Assembly: GCA_039105265.1 (NCBI GenBank)
Contig: JAPFFF010000006.1
Location: 5,518,001-5,582,000, forward strand
Direction: 5' to 3'
DNA length: 64,000 nt
From: Tritrichomonas musculus
Taxonomy: Eukaryota; Parabasalia; Tritrichomonadida; Tritrichomonadidae
In this document: piece by piece, positions 54,190 to 64,000 of the stretch
Position numbering within the stretch: the first letter of the stretch is position 1
Layout of the letters: every line of letters begins with the position of its first letter
Position numbers and translations under genes: made by a program
Notes under the pieces: model-generated
Database searches by the model: none
What the model was told of the DNA's origin: nothing
The model's input: the letters and a program-made list of their open reading frames with translations, nothing else

Positions 54190-55543
54190 AGTCCTTTCAG
54201 ACGATGATCGTTTAGGAATTCTCGATATTTTTCCATCTATTATCAATTTCTATCGTTATGATGCACAACTTCTAGAGGCCAACATTAACATAGATTCTAA
54301 ATACAAAGTTAACGGTCCAAGCACACTTCAGTATTCCATTATTCCGTCTTTTGCCAATTTTGATTTAAAATAGAAAAAAGATCCAAAAAGAATTTATGTT
54401 TATTTATCATTTGATTCTTTTCAACCTGCATCTCAAGATACAATACGTTTACTAGTGTATGGAGTAAATACAAATGGGACAATAGTTGCAATTTATGACG
54501 TCCATTCAAAAGGAGAAGTTGAATCAAAGACACTTTAGCCCTATGGGACTAGTGCTAGTTTATGTCTTTGATAAAACAGATTTTTGGGAAACAGCTCTAG
54601 TTATTGGACAATACTTCTTTTTTTTTTTTGTATTCGAATGGTTTATGGGGAAGGTAACGCTAACATTTGTATCTTCACCCAAATCGACTGACGAAAAAAA
54701 AAATATTCAGAAAAATTCCATATATTTAACAATCAATATTCATTAAATTTAAATGGACAAAGACAAACTTTGATACCTTTTCAATGCACTCTCAAATTTT
54801 CAAAGAAAGACGTTAAAATCGAACCATCATCAATTCCTATAAATTTACAAAGCATACCGATTTCCAACGATAATGAATACATGCCAAGACTTGAAGAAAT
54901 GACGATAGGAATATATCAATTAATTTGTCCTCACGACAAAACTCTACATTTACGTTTTGATGCTCAAAAAGGCAAGAAATATTCACTTAATGAACTTTTT
55001 CAGAAGAACCATTCAAAAAGTTCACCATTGAAAATTAATGTTGCAATTGGGTGGTACACCTACACCGACTTGGATCTCTTAATCTTTCCAATGACGAATG
55101 ACGGCCGTTTACTTGACCCTATCGGCTCGAAATGTCAAAAACGCGATGCCAACCGTTCAATTCAATCTCAAGGAGACAGCAAAAAAGGCGTTAAATACGG
55201 TGATAATGAAATTATCACGATTGACCTTAATAGAGTTGATTCCAATACAAAATGCATTTAGATTACAATTTCTTCATACGAGTGCACTAACTTTGATTAC
55301 TTAAATGGAGGATTCTTAAGAATAGTTGACTACATATCGAACAAAGAGGTCTTATTCTACACATTTACACAGAATGAATGCAAAACTGGACTTTTATGGG
55401 GAGTTTTGGGCAAAATTGGTGATTAATGGAATGTTTGGCCTTGCTACATTTTCATGGATGGACAAACATCTAAAAAAACTAAAGATTCAGTGAATGATAT
55501 CTTAAAGGGAGAATTAATTGATCGATTTCGATCTGCTCAATAA
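54190..55543 (+). pseudogene. Decayed TerD-like gene
   Basis: Two TerD-type halves can be read in changing frames with several stops. The first, at 54205-54620, contains LLVYGVNTNGTIVAIYDVHS, GTSASLCL and TALVIGQY. The second, at 54770-55543, contains AIGWYTYTDLDLLIF, GRLLDPIG, GVKYGDNEIITIDLNRV, ISSYECTNFDYLNGGFLRIVD and CKTGLLWGVLGKIGD. TerD domains are calcium-binding stress proteins, in eukaryotes sometimes repeated or joined to VWA domains; here the gene no longer codes. The longest open piece is 54770-55261. The domain call rests on the order of motifs and on the GDN…E…DL signature. Confidence 0.65.
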
Positions 55544-55594
55544 GTTTTATTTAAGTGAATAATAATAATAAAAATTATATTTTATTAATTGATT

Positions 55595-57937
55595 TTAATT
55601 TAAATTAGATGTTATTGATGAAATTTCTTTTCCCCAATCTTTCTTTATTTTTGAATTCAAGAAAAGAATTGCCTTCTTCTCAATGAGTATCCATTTTGAA
55701 CGTTCATCTGAGAATAATTTATTCAAAACACAAAGTGCAGCAATTGTACTTTTAATATTTTCATCATTCGATATATTCAATGAAGTAAAGAAGTTTTCCA
55801 ATGCTTTATTTTCACTCTTAATTTCAAGCATTCTAACAAAGTCATTCAAGAGTGGCTCTTTCCATTTCCCATCAAAATCTTGAGAACAAATAATACCAGC
55901 CAATGATTTTTCAATCATAAAATTACTTGTACAAGTTTGTTCATTATCATTATCATCTGAATCATATTTCCTTAAAGATGATTTCTTTGCGGATGAAGCT
56001 TTCGATGTTTGCACATCATAATCATCATAATCATTGTCATCAAAATCATCTTGCAACGCTTTGCCTGTAACAATACAAATTGGTTTAGTATTATTAGAAA
56101 CCAATTGTCTAAGTTCATCTCTATTATAAGAACCTCCACCGCATCCAGCCATACCAAAACCGCATGAATTTACAATGTTATTGAATGCACTTCTAATATC
56201 AGAGAAATCAAGAGATTCTCTGGTGTAATGAGACACTTTTTCAATACCAATAAAAGAAGTAAATTTAGAAATAATTCCATTTTCAATGCTGAGTTGAATT
56301 ATTCGTTTTTTAAGTTCTTCAAGTTTGCCACTTTCATTCAAATTATCATGCATGTAATCATACAATTTCTCATAATCGTTTATTGCGTTGAATGCAAACA
56401 GTTTTTTGGCTGATGATTCAAGTTCTGTAGATTTCTTATCAACAATAAATTCGACTTCTTCATCACCAATGTTTCCAGTAATGAGGACATTTTCAATTGG
56501 TTTAGTGTTCAATGACCTCTTGATATAAATCCTTGTCAAGCTTCCGTCATACAAAGGGACAATTGGATTTGGAACAATTTCAATAGAATCATCATCTGAA
56601 GATGTGTGAATAGAGATGTTTGTTAGGGCAGGTACAAGAGAAGACGATAGAAGATTGACCACTTTTTCTGCCAATTTTTCAGAGTCAGAAACAAAATCAA
56701 ATTTGCCAAATGAAATTTGTGATAAACCGCTAACAAGATTCTTATCAACATAATCGCCAATACCAATAGAAAAGATTCGACTTTTTGAACGATTCTTATT
56801 TACAAGCTTGAACACTTGCTCATTGTCGTGAATCTCTCCATCTGTCAAAAGAAAGATTTGAACGACGTTTCCTTTCTCGCTCATTTTTTCACAGTACTTG
56901 TAGGCTTGCAAGAGTGGATCGAAAAGATTTGTGCAACCCATATCGGCATCCAATTTTTTGACCTTTTCATTGGCTTCATTTAAACTCTTTTCATTATATT
57001 CAACAAGTCCATCTTCACCGAAAAATGATTCAAAATCAGAGCCGAATTTGATGACGTTGAACTTGCAACCAACTGGAAGAGAATGAATGAAAATGGAGAG
57101 GCACTCGGCTGCTTTTTGTATCGGCTTTCCACCCATTGATCCGCTGCAGTCAACAATGAAAACAAAATCACTGTTAAGTGACTTATTCAAAAAGTGAGGC
57201 AGAATAGAAATAATTGAATACTCATCATTTGAATCGTTTTGAATGATACTTGGAATTGGATCTTTCATTTTTGTGAGGAGAACGATAGGTTCAGTTGGCT
57301 TCTGATCAATAGTTACACAATTTCCATCATACTTATACGGAACTTTTTCTTTACTAGAGCCAAATATGAAGTCAATATCTGAAAGGCTTTCAATTCCATT
57401 GAATAATATTGAAAAACTGAAATTTTGAGAGGAAGATGGCTTGTCTTCTGAAAAAGGAATTATGGTTTGGCATGTATGGTCATCAATGTTCGTTGAAATA
57501 ATCTCCATTGAAATGGCAATGTCACATTCGGAATTATATGATAATGATCCTAATGTTATATTGAAATATTTGTCATCTGGAGAAAATTCACTTTTAATTG
57601 TGGTTCTTCCTTCTTTTCTAGCCTCTCTTTCAATTTCTTTTGCATTATTTATTTCATCAATTTTGATGTCAACTTTTTCATTATTGAGAACACATTCAAT
57701 TTCACTGATACAATATGTACGAGATTTAGGTAAAACAAGCATAGCTCTTCTATCTGGAGAATTTTCTGGACCAATATCATTTATATATAATTGGTGGATT
57801 TTTAATGTTAATAATCCATCATGCATTTCTCCTGAGTATTCTAGTTTCGATGGAGAAAGATTAACCATTTCATCGTCTATAATGAGAGAACAAAAGCCAA
57901 TCTTTTGATCAGACAATTGCAGTTGGAAAGCATCCAT
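55595..57937 (-). CDS. VIT and VWA domain protein (VWA5A/PARP4-like)
   Basis: 780 residues. The first ~150 form a VIT domain (EYSGEMHDGLLTLKIHQLYIN… RRAMLVLPKSRTYCISEIEC… FNITLGSLSYNSECDIAISMEII). A von Willebrand A domain follows with an intact metal site FIVDCSGSMGG near residue 264, a conserved Thr in GCTNLFDPLLQA and Asp in IFLLTDGEI. The C-terminal part is helical with an acidic linker (DDFDDNDYDDYD) and a Gly patch (CGFGMAGCGGGSYNRDE). Proteins of this plan occur in social amoebae, animals and many trichomonads and serve as protein-binding scaffolds. No signal peptide. An initiator-like TCATA is found 27 nt upstream. Confidence 0.92.
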   Translation of the reverse strand: MDAFQLQLSDQKIGFCSLIIDDEMVNLSPSKLEYSGEMHDGLLTLKIHQLYINDIGPENSPDRRAMLVLPKSRTYCISEIECVLNNEKVDIKIDEINNAKEIEREARKEGRTTIKSEFSPDDKYFNITLGSLSYNSECDIAISMEIISTNIDDHTCQTIIPFSEDKPSSSQNFSFSILFNGIESLSDIDFIFGSSKEKVPYKYDGNCVTIDQKPTEPIVLLTKMKDPIPSIIQNDSNDEYSIISILPHFLNKSLNSDFVFIVDCSGSMGGKPIQKAAECLSIFIHSLPVGCKFNVIKFGSDFESFFGEDGLVEYNEKSLNEANEKVKKLDADMGCTNLFDPLLQAYKYCEKMSEKGNVVQIFLLTDGEIHDNEQVFKLVNKNRSKSRIFSIGIGDYVDKNLVSGLSQISFGKFDFVSDSEKLAEKVVNLLSSSLVPALTNISIHTSSDDDSIEIVPNPIVPLYDGSLTRIYIKRSLNTKPIENVLITGNIGDEEVEFIVDKKSTELESSAKKLFAFNAINDYEKLYDYMHDNLNESGKLEELKKRIIQLSIENGIISKFTSFIGIEKVSHYTRESLDFSDIRSAFNNIVNSCGFGMAGCGGGSYNRDELRQLVSNNTKPICIVTGKALQDDFDDNDYDDYDVQTSKASSAKKSSLRKYDSDDNDNEQTCTSNFMIEKSLAGIICSQDFDGKWKEPLLNDFVRMLEIKSENKALENFFTSLNISNDENIKSTIAALCVLNKLFSDERSKWILIEKKAILFLNSKIKKDWGKEISSITSNLN

Positions 57938-57963
57938 TTTTTTAAAAAAATCTTACAATCAAT

Positions 57964-57968
57964 TATGA
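57964..57968 (-). promoter_or_regulatory. Putative initiator (TCATA)
   Basis: Fits TCA-Y-W upstream of the VIT/VWA start at 57937. Confidence 0.35.
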
Positions 57969-58169
57969 AAATTTTTTAATTCAATAATTTGAATGAAATA
58001 ACGAGTCACTCACATTTTTGCTAGGAAAATTGTGCTAAGTAAACTTTTTAAATTTAATTATGAAATTGGCCAATATTCCATTTCATGTAACAAAATTCAG
58101 TTTAATTCTATAATATTAAAAAAAAATATGATGAAATATGATAAGTATTTGCATATTCAAAATATTTTG

Positions 58170-58204
<35 letters not shown>

Positions 58205-58229
58205 TCTGTAAAATCGGCTGTGCTTTTGA

Positions 58230-58790
58230 ATGATCCAATTCCATCTTTCATCATTTTTCACTGAAGTCAATGAAATTCATGGCAATAACTCTATGAAATT
58301 TCATGCAAGTAGAGCTTATAGACAAACGATTATTTCAGTCATCATTACAGGCGAAAGATCGAGGAAAAAGATGAATACATTTCAGCTCATTTCTTTGATC
58401 TTTGTAAAACGATACAAGAAAGAATTGAAGGCACTGTGAAAAGATACTCTTGAAAAGATCATTTCAAATTCACATCTGCAAACTAGAAAATGAAGACAAG
58501 CTCATCAAATTCATCAATTTCTTCTAAAAAAAAGAAGATGAAGTGAACAGTGTGTATTCATACGGTTATGTGATCTTCACAAATGTTTCAAACGATGGAA
58601 TTGGTGAATTTCTCGATGTAATACGAAGAAATATGGAAGTCGATTTCGCATCTACTGAGGCAGGCAATTCCGAAGAACCAGCAGACCAACTAGGTTTATA
58701 TTTCTCAAGAAAAACGGTTTTTTCCGAGTGATTACCATGATTTATGCATTTGCTCATTTGAGTTGTATGGCATGTTAATCCAATCAACTA
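58230..58790 (+). pseudogene. Fragment of a BTB-like/F5-8C gene
   Basis: Pieces in different frames match the BACK-like part of the gene at 51356-52666: EDKLIKFINFF near 58494 and VNSVYSYGYVIFTNVSNDGIGEFLDVI at about 58540 (compare FSVMYETVLFTNVTSDAMSEFL). After a gap of most of the discoidin domain comes its last strand, CSFELYGMLIQ near 58750 (compare CSFEIYGRLI). It is broken by stops and internal loss. Confidence 0.75.
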
Positions 58791-60129
58791 GGATATGAGA
58801 TAATATTTCCAGTAGTATTAGTTCGCCATTAACTTTTTTAAAAAGTTACAATTCAAAAAGTGGTATATTTGTTTATGAGATTTTTTTTTCATGATTTATC
58901 TCATCTATAGCAAAAAGAAATATATATAAATTCAAGAGGAGATGTATTTTAAAAATATGCAATTATGGCAAACAATATTTATGCCATTCGATAGATAATT
59001 AATGCAATAACTAATATATTCTCTTAAATTTGTTATAACTAGCCTACCTTTCGAAAAAATGAAGTGATAAATTCAATTTTTTTAGATAAATATGTATTTT
59101 TTAAAAATTTTTTTTGTTATATAAATTATAATTATATCAATAGATTTTAAAATTTTCCAAGATATTTGTGTTTAATTTGAAAAATACGTTAAATATAAAA
59201 TAAACGTACATTTTAATCATATTTTGGATCATATTAATATTTTTGCTGAAAGAATTGAATCATTAATATATTGTATTAATTTTATATCTATTATAATTTA
59301 TAAATTCATGTTTTAATTTAAAAATTGCTCCTGTAATTTTGGAAAATTTACATTTTAAAACATTCTGTTTCTCTGAAAAAGTTTTTTAAAACTAATGTTT
59401 TCCTCAAAAATTCTCTAAAGATTTGTTATAAAAGTTTTTTATATGAATATCTATCATTTTAATAAGTGGTATAATTAAATGAATATTAAATTTTTATTCA
59501 TTCTACATTTATTGATTAAGATATATGAAATGCACAATTTTTTGCATGCTTTTTATTTTGAACAGCTACACTTTTTGCTACATTTAATTTATCTTTAAGG
59601 CATATACCTAATTCTTTAAAATAAATTATTTTTAGCTCAAAATTAAATTCCTTTTTTCTTGAAACTAAATTATGATTCAAATATGTAAAATGAATCATAA
59701 GCAATGGTCTTTTTTTTTAAAAATCATAATTTGCAACCTTAAAAATAATTTTTGGTTAATAATCAAAACCTTTATTAGCCAATTCTCAAATTGAAAAAAG
59801 ATAGCATTCCACTCAAAAAAAGAAAATGATAAATTGCATATATAAATCGTTAAAACTAAAGAGTTTTGTGATAAAAAACTATAATATTTTATATAATTCT
59901 TTTCAATTATTCATATTCAACAAAATTCAATAACAACTGAAAAATAAAAACATATTTTTAGCAGCAATCAAAGAATAATTTTATTTAATTTATTAATATT
60001 AATATTAATATTGTATTTTAAATATTAATTATCAAAGTAAATAAAATTCATTCCAAACAAAACTCCACTTACCTTTAGTATTTTTATTTCTCAAAATTGA
60101 ATGAATTGAAAAAATTGAGATAGAAAAAA
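58791..60129. other. AT-rich intergenic region
   Basis: About 1.3 kb of very low GC; no coding, RNA or repeat signal found. Just before the fragment above, 58171-58199, is a long A run. Confidence 0.55.
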
Positions 60130-60134
60130 TCATT
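60130..60134 (+). promoter_or_regulatory. Putative initiator (TCATT)
   Basis: 11-15 nt before the ATG at 60145. Confidence 0.45.
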
Positions 60135-60144
60135 TGTAAATATT

Positions 60145-61362
60145 ATGAGTTCTCAAGAATTTTTGAACACGATGAAGGATATTCAAGGAAATATTGTGCA
60201 ATTTCTTGAGGAGGAAGACAATTCAGAAGAATATTTTCTAATTCTTGAAAGTAAATTTATTTTTACAAAAAAAAGTGATTATAATTATTATCTTTTGTCA
60301 TTAATGCACTTAATTTCCAAAATTGAGTATAATCACCATCGTTTCCCCAACTTTTTCGCCAAAATCGAAAGAATTTTGCTATTATTCAAAGAAGATATCA
60401 AAAAATATTTTCCAAATTCAGAAATATTCAATATTTTTAAGAACAACAAAAGGATTCTTTTATTTCTCATTGAACAACAACTAATAATTATTGATGAATA
60501 TATCGTTAAAAAAATTACAAATACAAATAAATACATAGAAGCCAAATATCCACAGTATTTTCAGCCAGAAATCCAACCATTCATCAATGAAGAATGGTTT
60601 CCAAAATATGATTCAAAATGGAAGAGAAATGGATTGGTTGAAGAGCTAAAGAAAGAATTACCTGATAATTTTTACGACAAGCGAAAGGAAGGCGAAAATG
60701 ACAGCCAAATCAGTGAATTGATTCGAAAAGACATGATTACAGAATTTATTGCATACATAACTCGAAATGATATTTCAATTAACTCAAAAATTCAACCATC
60801 AATTTATGAAACAAATTCATTTCTAATTAAGAATCTAAAAAAATCAAACCAAATTCAATTATATTCCACAAATAACCAAGAAGATGGCGTTTTTTCATTA
60901 CTTGAATATGCTGTATTTTTTGGTTCAATTCAAATATTTAACTACTTGAGACTTGAAGGTGTTGAATTGACGCCATCGTTGTGGCTTTTGGCCATTCATG
61001 GTCAAAATTCAGAAATAATTCACTTCCTCGAAGACAATCACGTTGAATTAGAGGATGAGTCATACAAACAAGTCTTTTATGAATCAATCAAATGCCACCA
61101 CAACGACATTGCAAATTACTTCATAAACAACTTCTTACAAAATGATGAAGAAAATTCACAGGATACGTTTAATCAAAGTCTCAAATATTATAATTTCGCC
61201 TTTTTAAAAAATGATTTCATTAATAAGTCTTCATTTTGCAAATTGTGCACGTACGATTATTGTGCACTAGTTAATGACCTTTTGAAAGACAAAGTTACAG
61301 ATATAAACCAAAAAGAAATTTTTAATATTCTATTAATACAATTTCAATTGATAATCATTTAA
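60145..61362 (+). CDS. DUF3447 protein, N-terminal unit of fourth ankyrin locus
   Basis: 405 codons: MSSQEFLNTMKDIQGNIVQFLEEEDNSEEYF… HHRFPNFFAKIERILLLF… RILLFLIEQQLIIIDEYIVKKI… PEIQPFINEEWFPK… LLEYAVFFGSIQIFNYLRLEGV… WLLAIHGQNSEIIHFLED… ESIKCHHNDIANYFINNF… CTYDYCALVNDLL. It is the best preserved of the four DUF3447 units here and has the full family length. The frame ends with KVTDINQKEIFNILLIQFQLIII, where the DIN is followed by a non-ankyrin run and a stop, then 25-bp spacer repeats and five cassettes. An initiator lies 11-15 nt upstream. Function unknown. Confidence 0.85.
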   Translation: MSSQEFLNTMKDIQGNIVQFLEEEDNSEEYFLILESKFIFTKKSDYNYYLLSLMHLISKIEYNHHRFPNFFAKIERILLLFKEDIKKYFPNSEIFNIFKNNKRILLFLIEQQLIIIDEYIVKKITNTNKYIEAKYPQYFQPEIQPFINEEWFPKYDSKWKRNGLVEELKKELPDNFYDKRKEGENDSQISELIRKDMITEFIAYITRNDISINSKIQPSIYETNSFLIKNLKKSNQIQLYSTNNQEDGVFSLLEYAVFFGSIQIFNYLRLEGVELTPSLWLLAIHGQNSEIIHFLEDNHVELEDESYKQVFYESIKCHHNDIANYFINNFLQNDEENSQDTFNQSLKYYNFAFLKNDFINKSSFCKLCTYDYCALVNDLLKDKVTDINQKEIFNILLIQFQLIII

Positions 61363-61374
61363 TTATGTTAAAAT

Positions 61375-62867
61375 CATATCTTTCAATCCTATTCAAAATC
61401 ATATCTTTCAATGGAATTCAAAATTATATCTTTCAATGGAATTCAAAATTATATCTTTCAATAGAATTCAAAATTTTATCTTTCAATAACATTCAAAATT
61501 ATATCTTTCAATAGAATTCAAAATTTTATCTTTCAATGGAATTCAAAATCATATCTTTCAATATCATTCAAAATCATATCTTTCAATCAAATTTAGATAT
61601 AATAATGTTTTATAAGACAGCATTATATTTGGCAGTTGAAAAAGGAAACATTGAAATTGTAAAACTTTTATTAATGAATGACAAACTTGACATCAATCTT
61701 GGATATATTTTTCATAATTTTTTTATATAATTTCAAATCATATCTTTCAATGATATTTAAAATCATATCTTTCAATAATATTCAAAATCATATCTTTCAA
61801 TGATATTTAAAATAATATCTTTCAATATCATTCAAAATCATATCTTTCAATGAAATTTTGATATAACAATGATTTATAAGACAGCATTATATTTGGCAGT
61901 TGAAAAAGGAAACATTGAAATTGTAAAACTTTTATTAATGAATGACAAACTTGACATCAATCTTGGATATATTTTTCATAATTTTTTATATAATTTCAAA
62001 TCATATCTTTCAATGATATTTAAAATCATATCTTTCAATAATATTCAAAATCATATCTTTCAATGGAATTCAAAATCATAACTTTCAATTACATTCAAAA
62101 TCATATCTTTCAATGAAATTTTGATATAACAATGATTTATAAGACAGCATTATATTTGGCAGTTGAAAAAGGAAACATTGAAATATTGAAACTTTTATTA
62201 ATGAATAACAAACTTGACATCAATCTTGGATATATTTTTCATAATTTTTTATAAAATTTCAAATCATATCTTTCAATGATATTCAAAATTATATATTTCA
62301 ATAAAATTTAAAATAATATCTTTCAATTACATTCAAAATCATATCTTTCAATGGAATTCAAAATCATAACTTTCAATTACATTCAAAATTATATCTTTCA
62401 ATGAAATTCAAAATCATATCTTTTAATACTATTCAAAATCATATTTTTGAATATTATTTTTATATAATAATAATTTATATGACAGCATTATATTTGGCAG
62501 TTGAAAAAGGAAACATTGAAATATTGAAACTTTTATTAATGAATGACAAACTTGACATCAATCTTGGATATATTTTTCATAATTTTTTATATAATTTCAA
62601 ATCATATCTTTCAATGATATTCAAAATTATATATTTCAATTACATTCAAAATCATATCTTTCAATAGAATTAAAAATAATATCTTTCAATGAAATTCAAA
62701 ATCATATCTTCCAATAAAATTTTGATATAATAATGATTTATAAGACAGCATTGCATCTTGCAGTTGAAAGAGGAAATCTTGAAATGATAAAACTTTTGCG
62801 TGAGAAGAAAGATGTTGACATTAATGTTGAATATAGTCATGGGAAAAAACAATTGACTATTCTATAA
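61375..62867 (+). other. Array of five near-identical ankyrin cassettes with 25-bp-repeat spacers
   Basis: Cassettes at about 61611-61710, 61874-61970, 62138-62235, 62475-62575 and 62738-62867. The first four encode the same repeat (YKTALYLAVEKGNIEIVKLL followed by LMNDKLDINLGY) with almost no DNA change, even past the coding end (GGATATATTTTTCATAATTT). The fifth differs and would end like the terminal cassette at 11542, but one C is missing in AAAAAACAATTGAC, so its frame stops early at 62865-62867; shifting one base gives IDYSINHEIKQLL. Spacers are tandem AAAATCATATCTTTCAATGG+AATTC units. Cassette plus spacer has evidently been amplified as one piece. Confidence 0.75.
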
Positions 62868-63815
62868 ATCATGAAATTAAGCAATTACTTTCAAAATGAT
62901 TTTCCATTCATTTTTAAATAGAAATTAAAAAAAATCAATTGAATAATTGATTAATTTTTCTTCATATCATAATAATAAACGATAGTAATAAAATTCAAAA
63001 ATTCAATCATTTAATAATCAGAATTTAATTATATTAATTTCAACTTTTTGATTGCTTTTATTTATTAACCTCGAAAAAATATCTCTTTCCCACTTGTCTG
63101 GTGAGGTGTATGAGGAAAGATTAAATGATTATTTTTATCATTTTATTAATTGATTCATATTCACTAATTGAAACGCAGATGAAAACAATTATTTCATCTA
63201 GTAATTTTGAATTTGCAAATAATAATGTAATTCAAGAACTTTCAGGTTGTACATTCATTGATACTACAGTACCAAATCATTTTGATTACATTAAGAACTC
63301 TGTTGAAGTTATAATTATTGAATATGCATCCAAATACGGAAAGTAAGGTTGAACATTTACAATTGTGCATTGAACGTTTTTGTGAATAGAAAAGTTCAAT
63401 ATTTTTTAGTTCCATGTTATATATCATCAAGCGCTCTTGTTTTTCATACTGCTTAAATCTGGAAACAATTGAATTTGCAAAAAATTCACAGCCTCTTTTG
63501 ATTGAAAAAAAAAAAAAAAAAATGCATTTTCAGCATCTTCTGTTAACAAAAAATTTTTTGATTTATTTTTAATTCAATTTTTCCATTCAATTATTGGGAT
63601 GACAATGATCAACGATTCTCATCGTATGGACAAGATGTTGATAATTGTCATCTGAATAATTGGATCGTTAAAGTGAAGTGTTCAAAAATTCAAAATGTAA
63701 TTGTCCCAATATTTGAATTCAAAAAAAAAAAAAAAAAAATAAAAAAAAAATAAAAATAGGGGAAAAGCAAAGATCACCAATTCAATTTTACATCACCATT
63801 CAATTTTAATTCAAT
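62868..63815. other. AT-rich DNA with weak coding relics
   Basis: A frame at 63125-63346 (…NNVIQELSGCTFIDTTVPNHFDY…) starts at ATG 63125 but matches no family I know. Short A runs lie near 63508-63522 and 63721-63750. No gene called. Confidence 0.4.
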
Positions 63816-63923
63816 AAAGTTAGGTGAAAAGTGTAATTTTTAATAAATGCACTTTTCACCTAAATTTTTGTATATATTTCTTTAAAATTTCTAATTTTTT
63901 GTTTACACTTTTCACCTAACTTT
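63816..63923. mobile_element. ~108-bp inverted-repeat element (MITE-like)
   Basis: Arms 63816-63836 and 63903-63923 are exact 21-bp complements (core GTTAGGTGAAAAGTG). A third, internal copy CACTTTTCACCTAAA lies at 63850-63864 and can pair with the left arm instead. No coding capacity. Confidence 0.75.
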
Positions 63924-64000
63924 TTAAGCTTATAACAAAAGGATATATTTTGATCATTTAAAATCAAATAAAAATGAAAATATTATAACCTGTATAATGA

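Noticed and set aside
61375-62740. CRISPR-like array (25-bp repeats)
   Set aside because: Repeats are contiguous and degenerate, without unique spacers of constant length, and lie around eukaryotic ankyrin modules.
63125-63346. Small protein at the right end of the window
   Set aside because: Begins at ATG 63125 but is short, with no initiator-like motif and no recognisable family; treated as unassigned relic.

Overview
The window is low-GC nuclear DNA from a protist, and it looks like a trichomonad parabasalid. A Tritrichomonas-like genome fits best, but the species cannot be fixed by eye. The evidence is the gene families: DUF3447 proteins followed by ankyrin modules, BspA-like LRR_5 surface proteins, a BTB-like plus F5/8C protein, a Stealth phosphotransferase, a thioredoxin-type glutathione peroxidase, Sec24 and a DENN protein. 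It also shows long open frames without visible introns, eukaryotic tRNAs without encoded CCA, a Maverick/Polinton fossil, and trichomonad-style initiators (TCA+Y+W) 10-30 nt before several start codons.

Layout. 1-3743 (-): a P-loop ATPase of the AAA-ATPase-like (PF09820) type whose C-terminal tail is a nested 9/27-bp repeat; the gene runs off the left edge. 4426-4959 (-): glutathione peroxidase. 5.99-7.80 kb (-): decayed GH20 hexosaminidase. 8.6-9.8 kb: tandem ~275-bp repeat with a 512-bp TIR element inserted in it. 10960-11032 (-): tRNA-Asn. 11.5-15.04 kb (-): DUF3447 gene followed by seven single-ankyrin cassettes. 16.7-21.4 kb: beta-mannosidase (+) and BspA-like LRR gene (-). 22.8-26.6 kb (+): a second DUF3447 gene with eight cassettes. 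27.16-32.44 kb: inverted and rearranged copy of the mannosidase/LRR locus with part of a transporter gene between the two halves. 33.3-34.6 kb (+): Stealth transferase. 35.2-36.2 kb (-): broken DUF3447 copy. 36.5-41.1 kb (+): coiled-coil protein, auxin-efflux-type transporter, Sec24. 41.8-47.4 kb: an inverted-repeat element holding a 4.2-kb Polinton fossil. 48.9-50.1 kb (+): DENN-like protein. 50.5 kb (-): tRNA-Met. 51.4-52.7 kb (-): BTB-like/F5-8C protein. 52.7-53.8 kb: 1.03-kb TIR element with a 15-bp Ala/Pro/Lys minisatellite. 54.1-55.5 kb: tRNA remnant and TerD-like pseudogene. 55.6-57.9 kb (-): VIT/VWA protein. 58.2-58.8 kb: F5/8C pseudogene. 60.1-62.9 kb (+): fourth DUF3447 locus with five cassettes.

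There is no operon logic. Genes are single transcription units separated by 0.3-2 kb of AT-rich DNA. The strongest unusual signals are three. (1) The DUF3447 loci put single ankyrin repeats in separate cassettes, divided by spacers of a 25-bp repeat and lacking GT-AG boundaries. (2) The breakpoints of the second mannosidase locus are a circular permutation of the first, as if a ~5.4-kb circle had been formed and reinserted. (3) Several small mobile repeat families occur, including a 123-bp double-hairpin element present three times.
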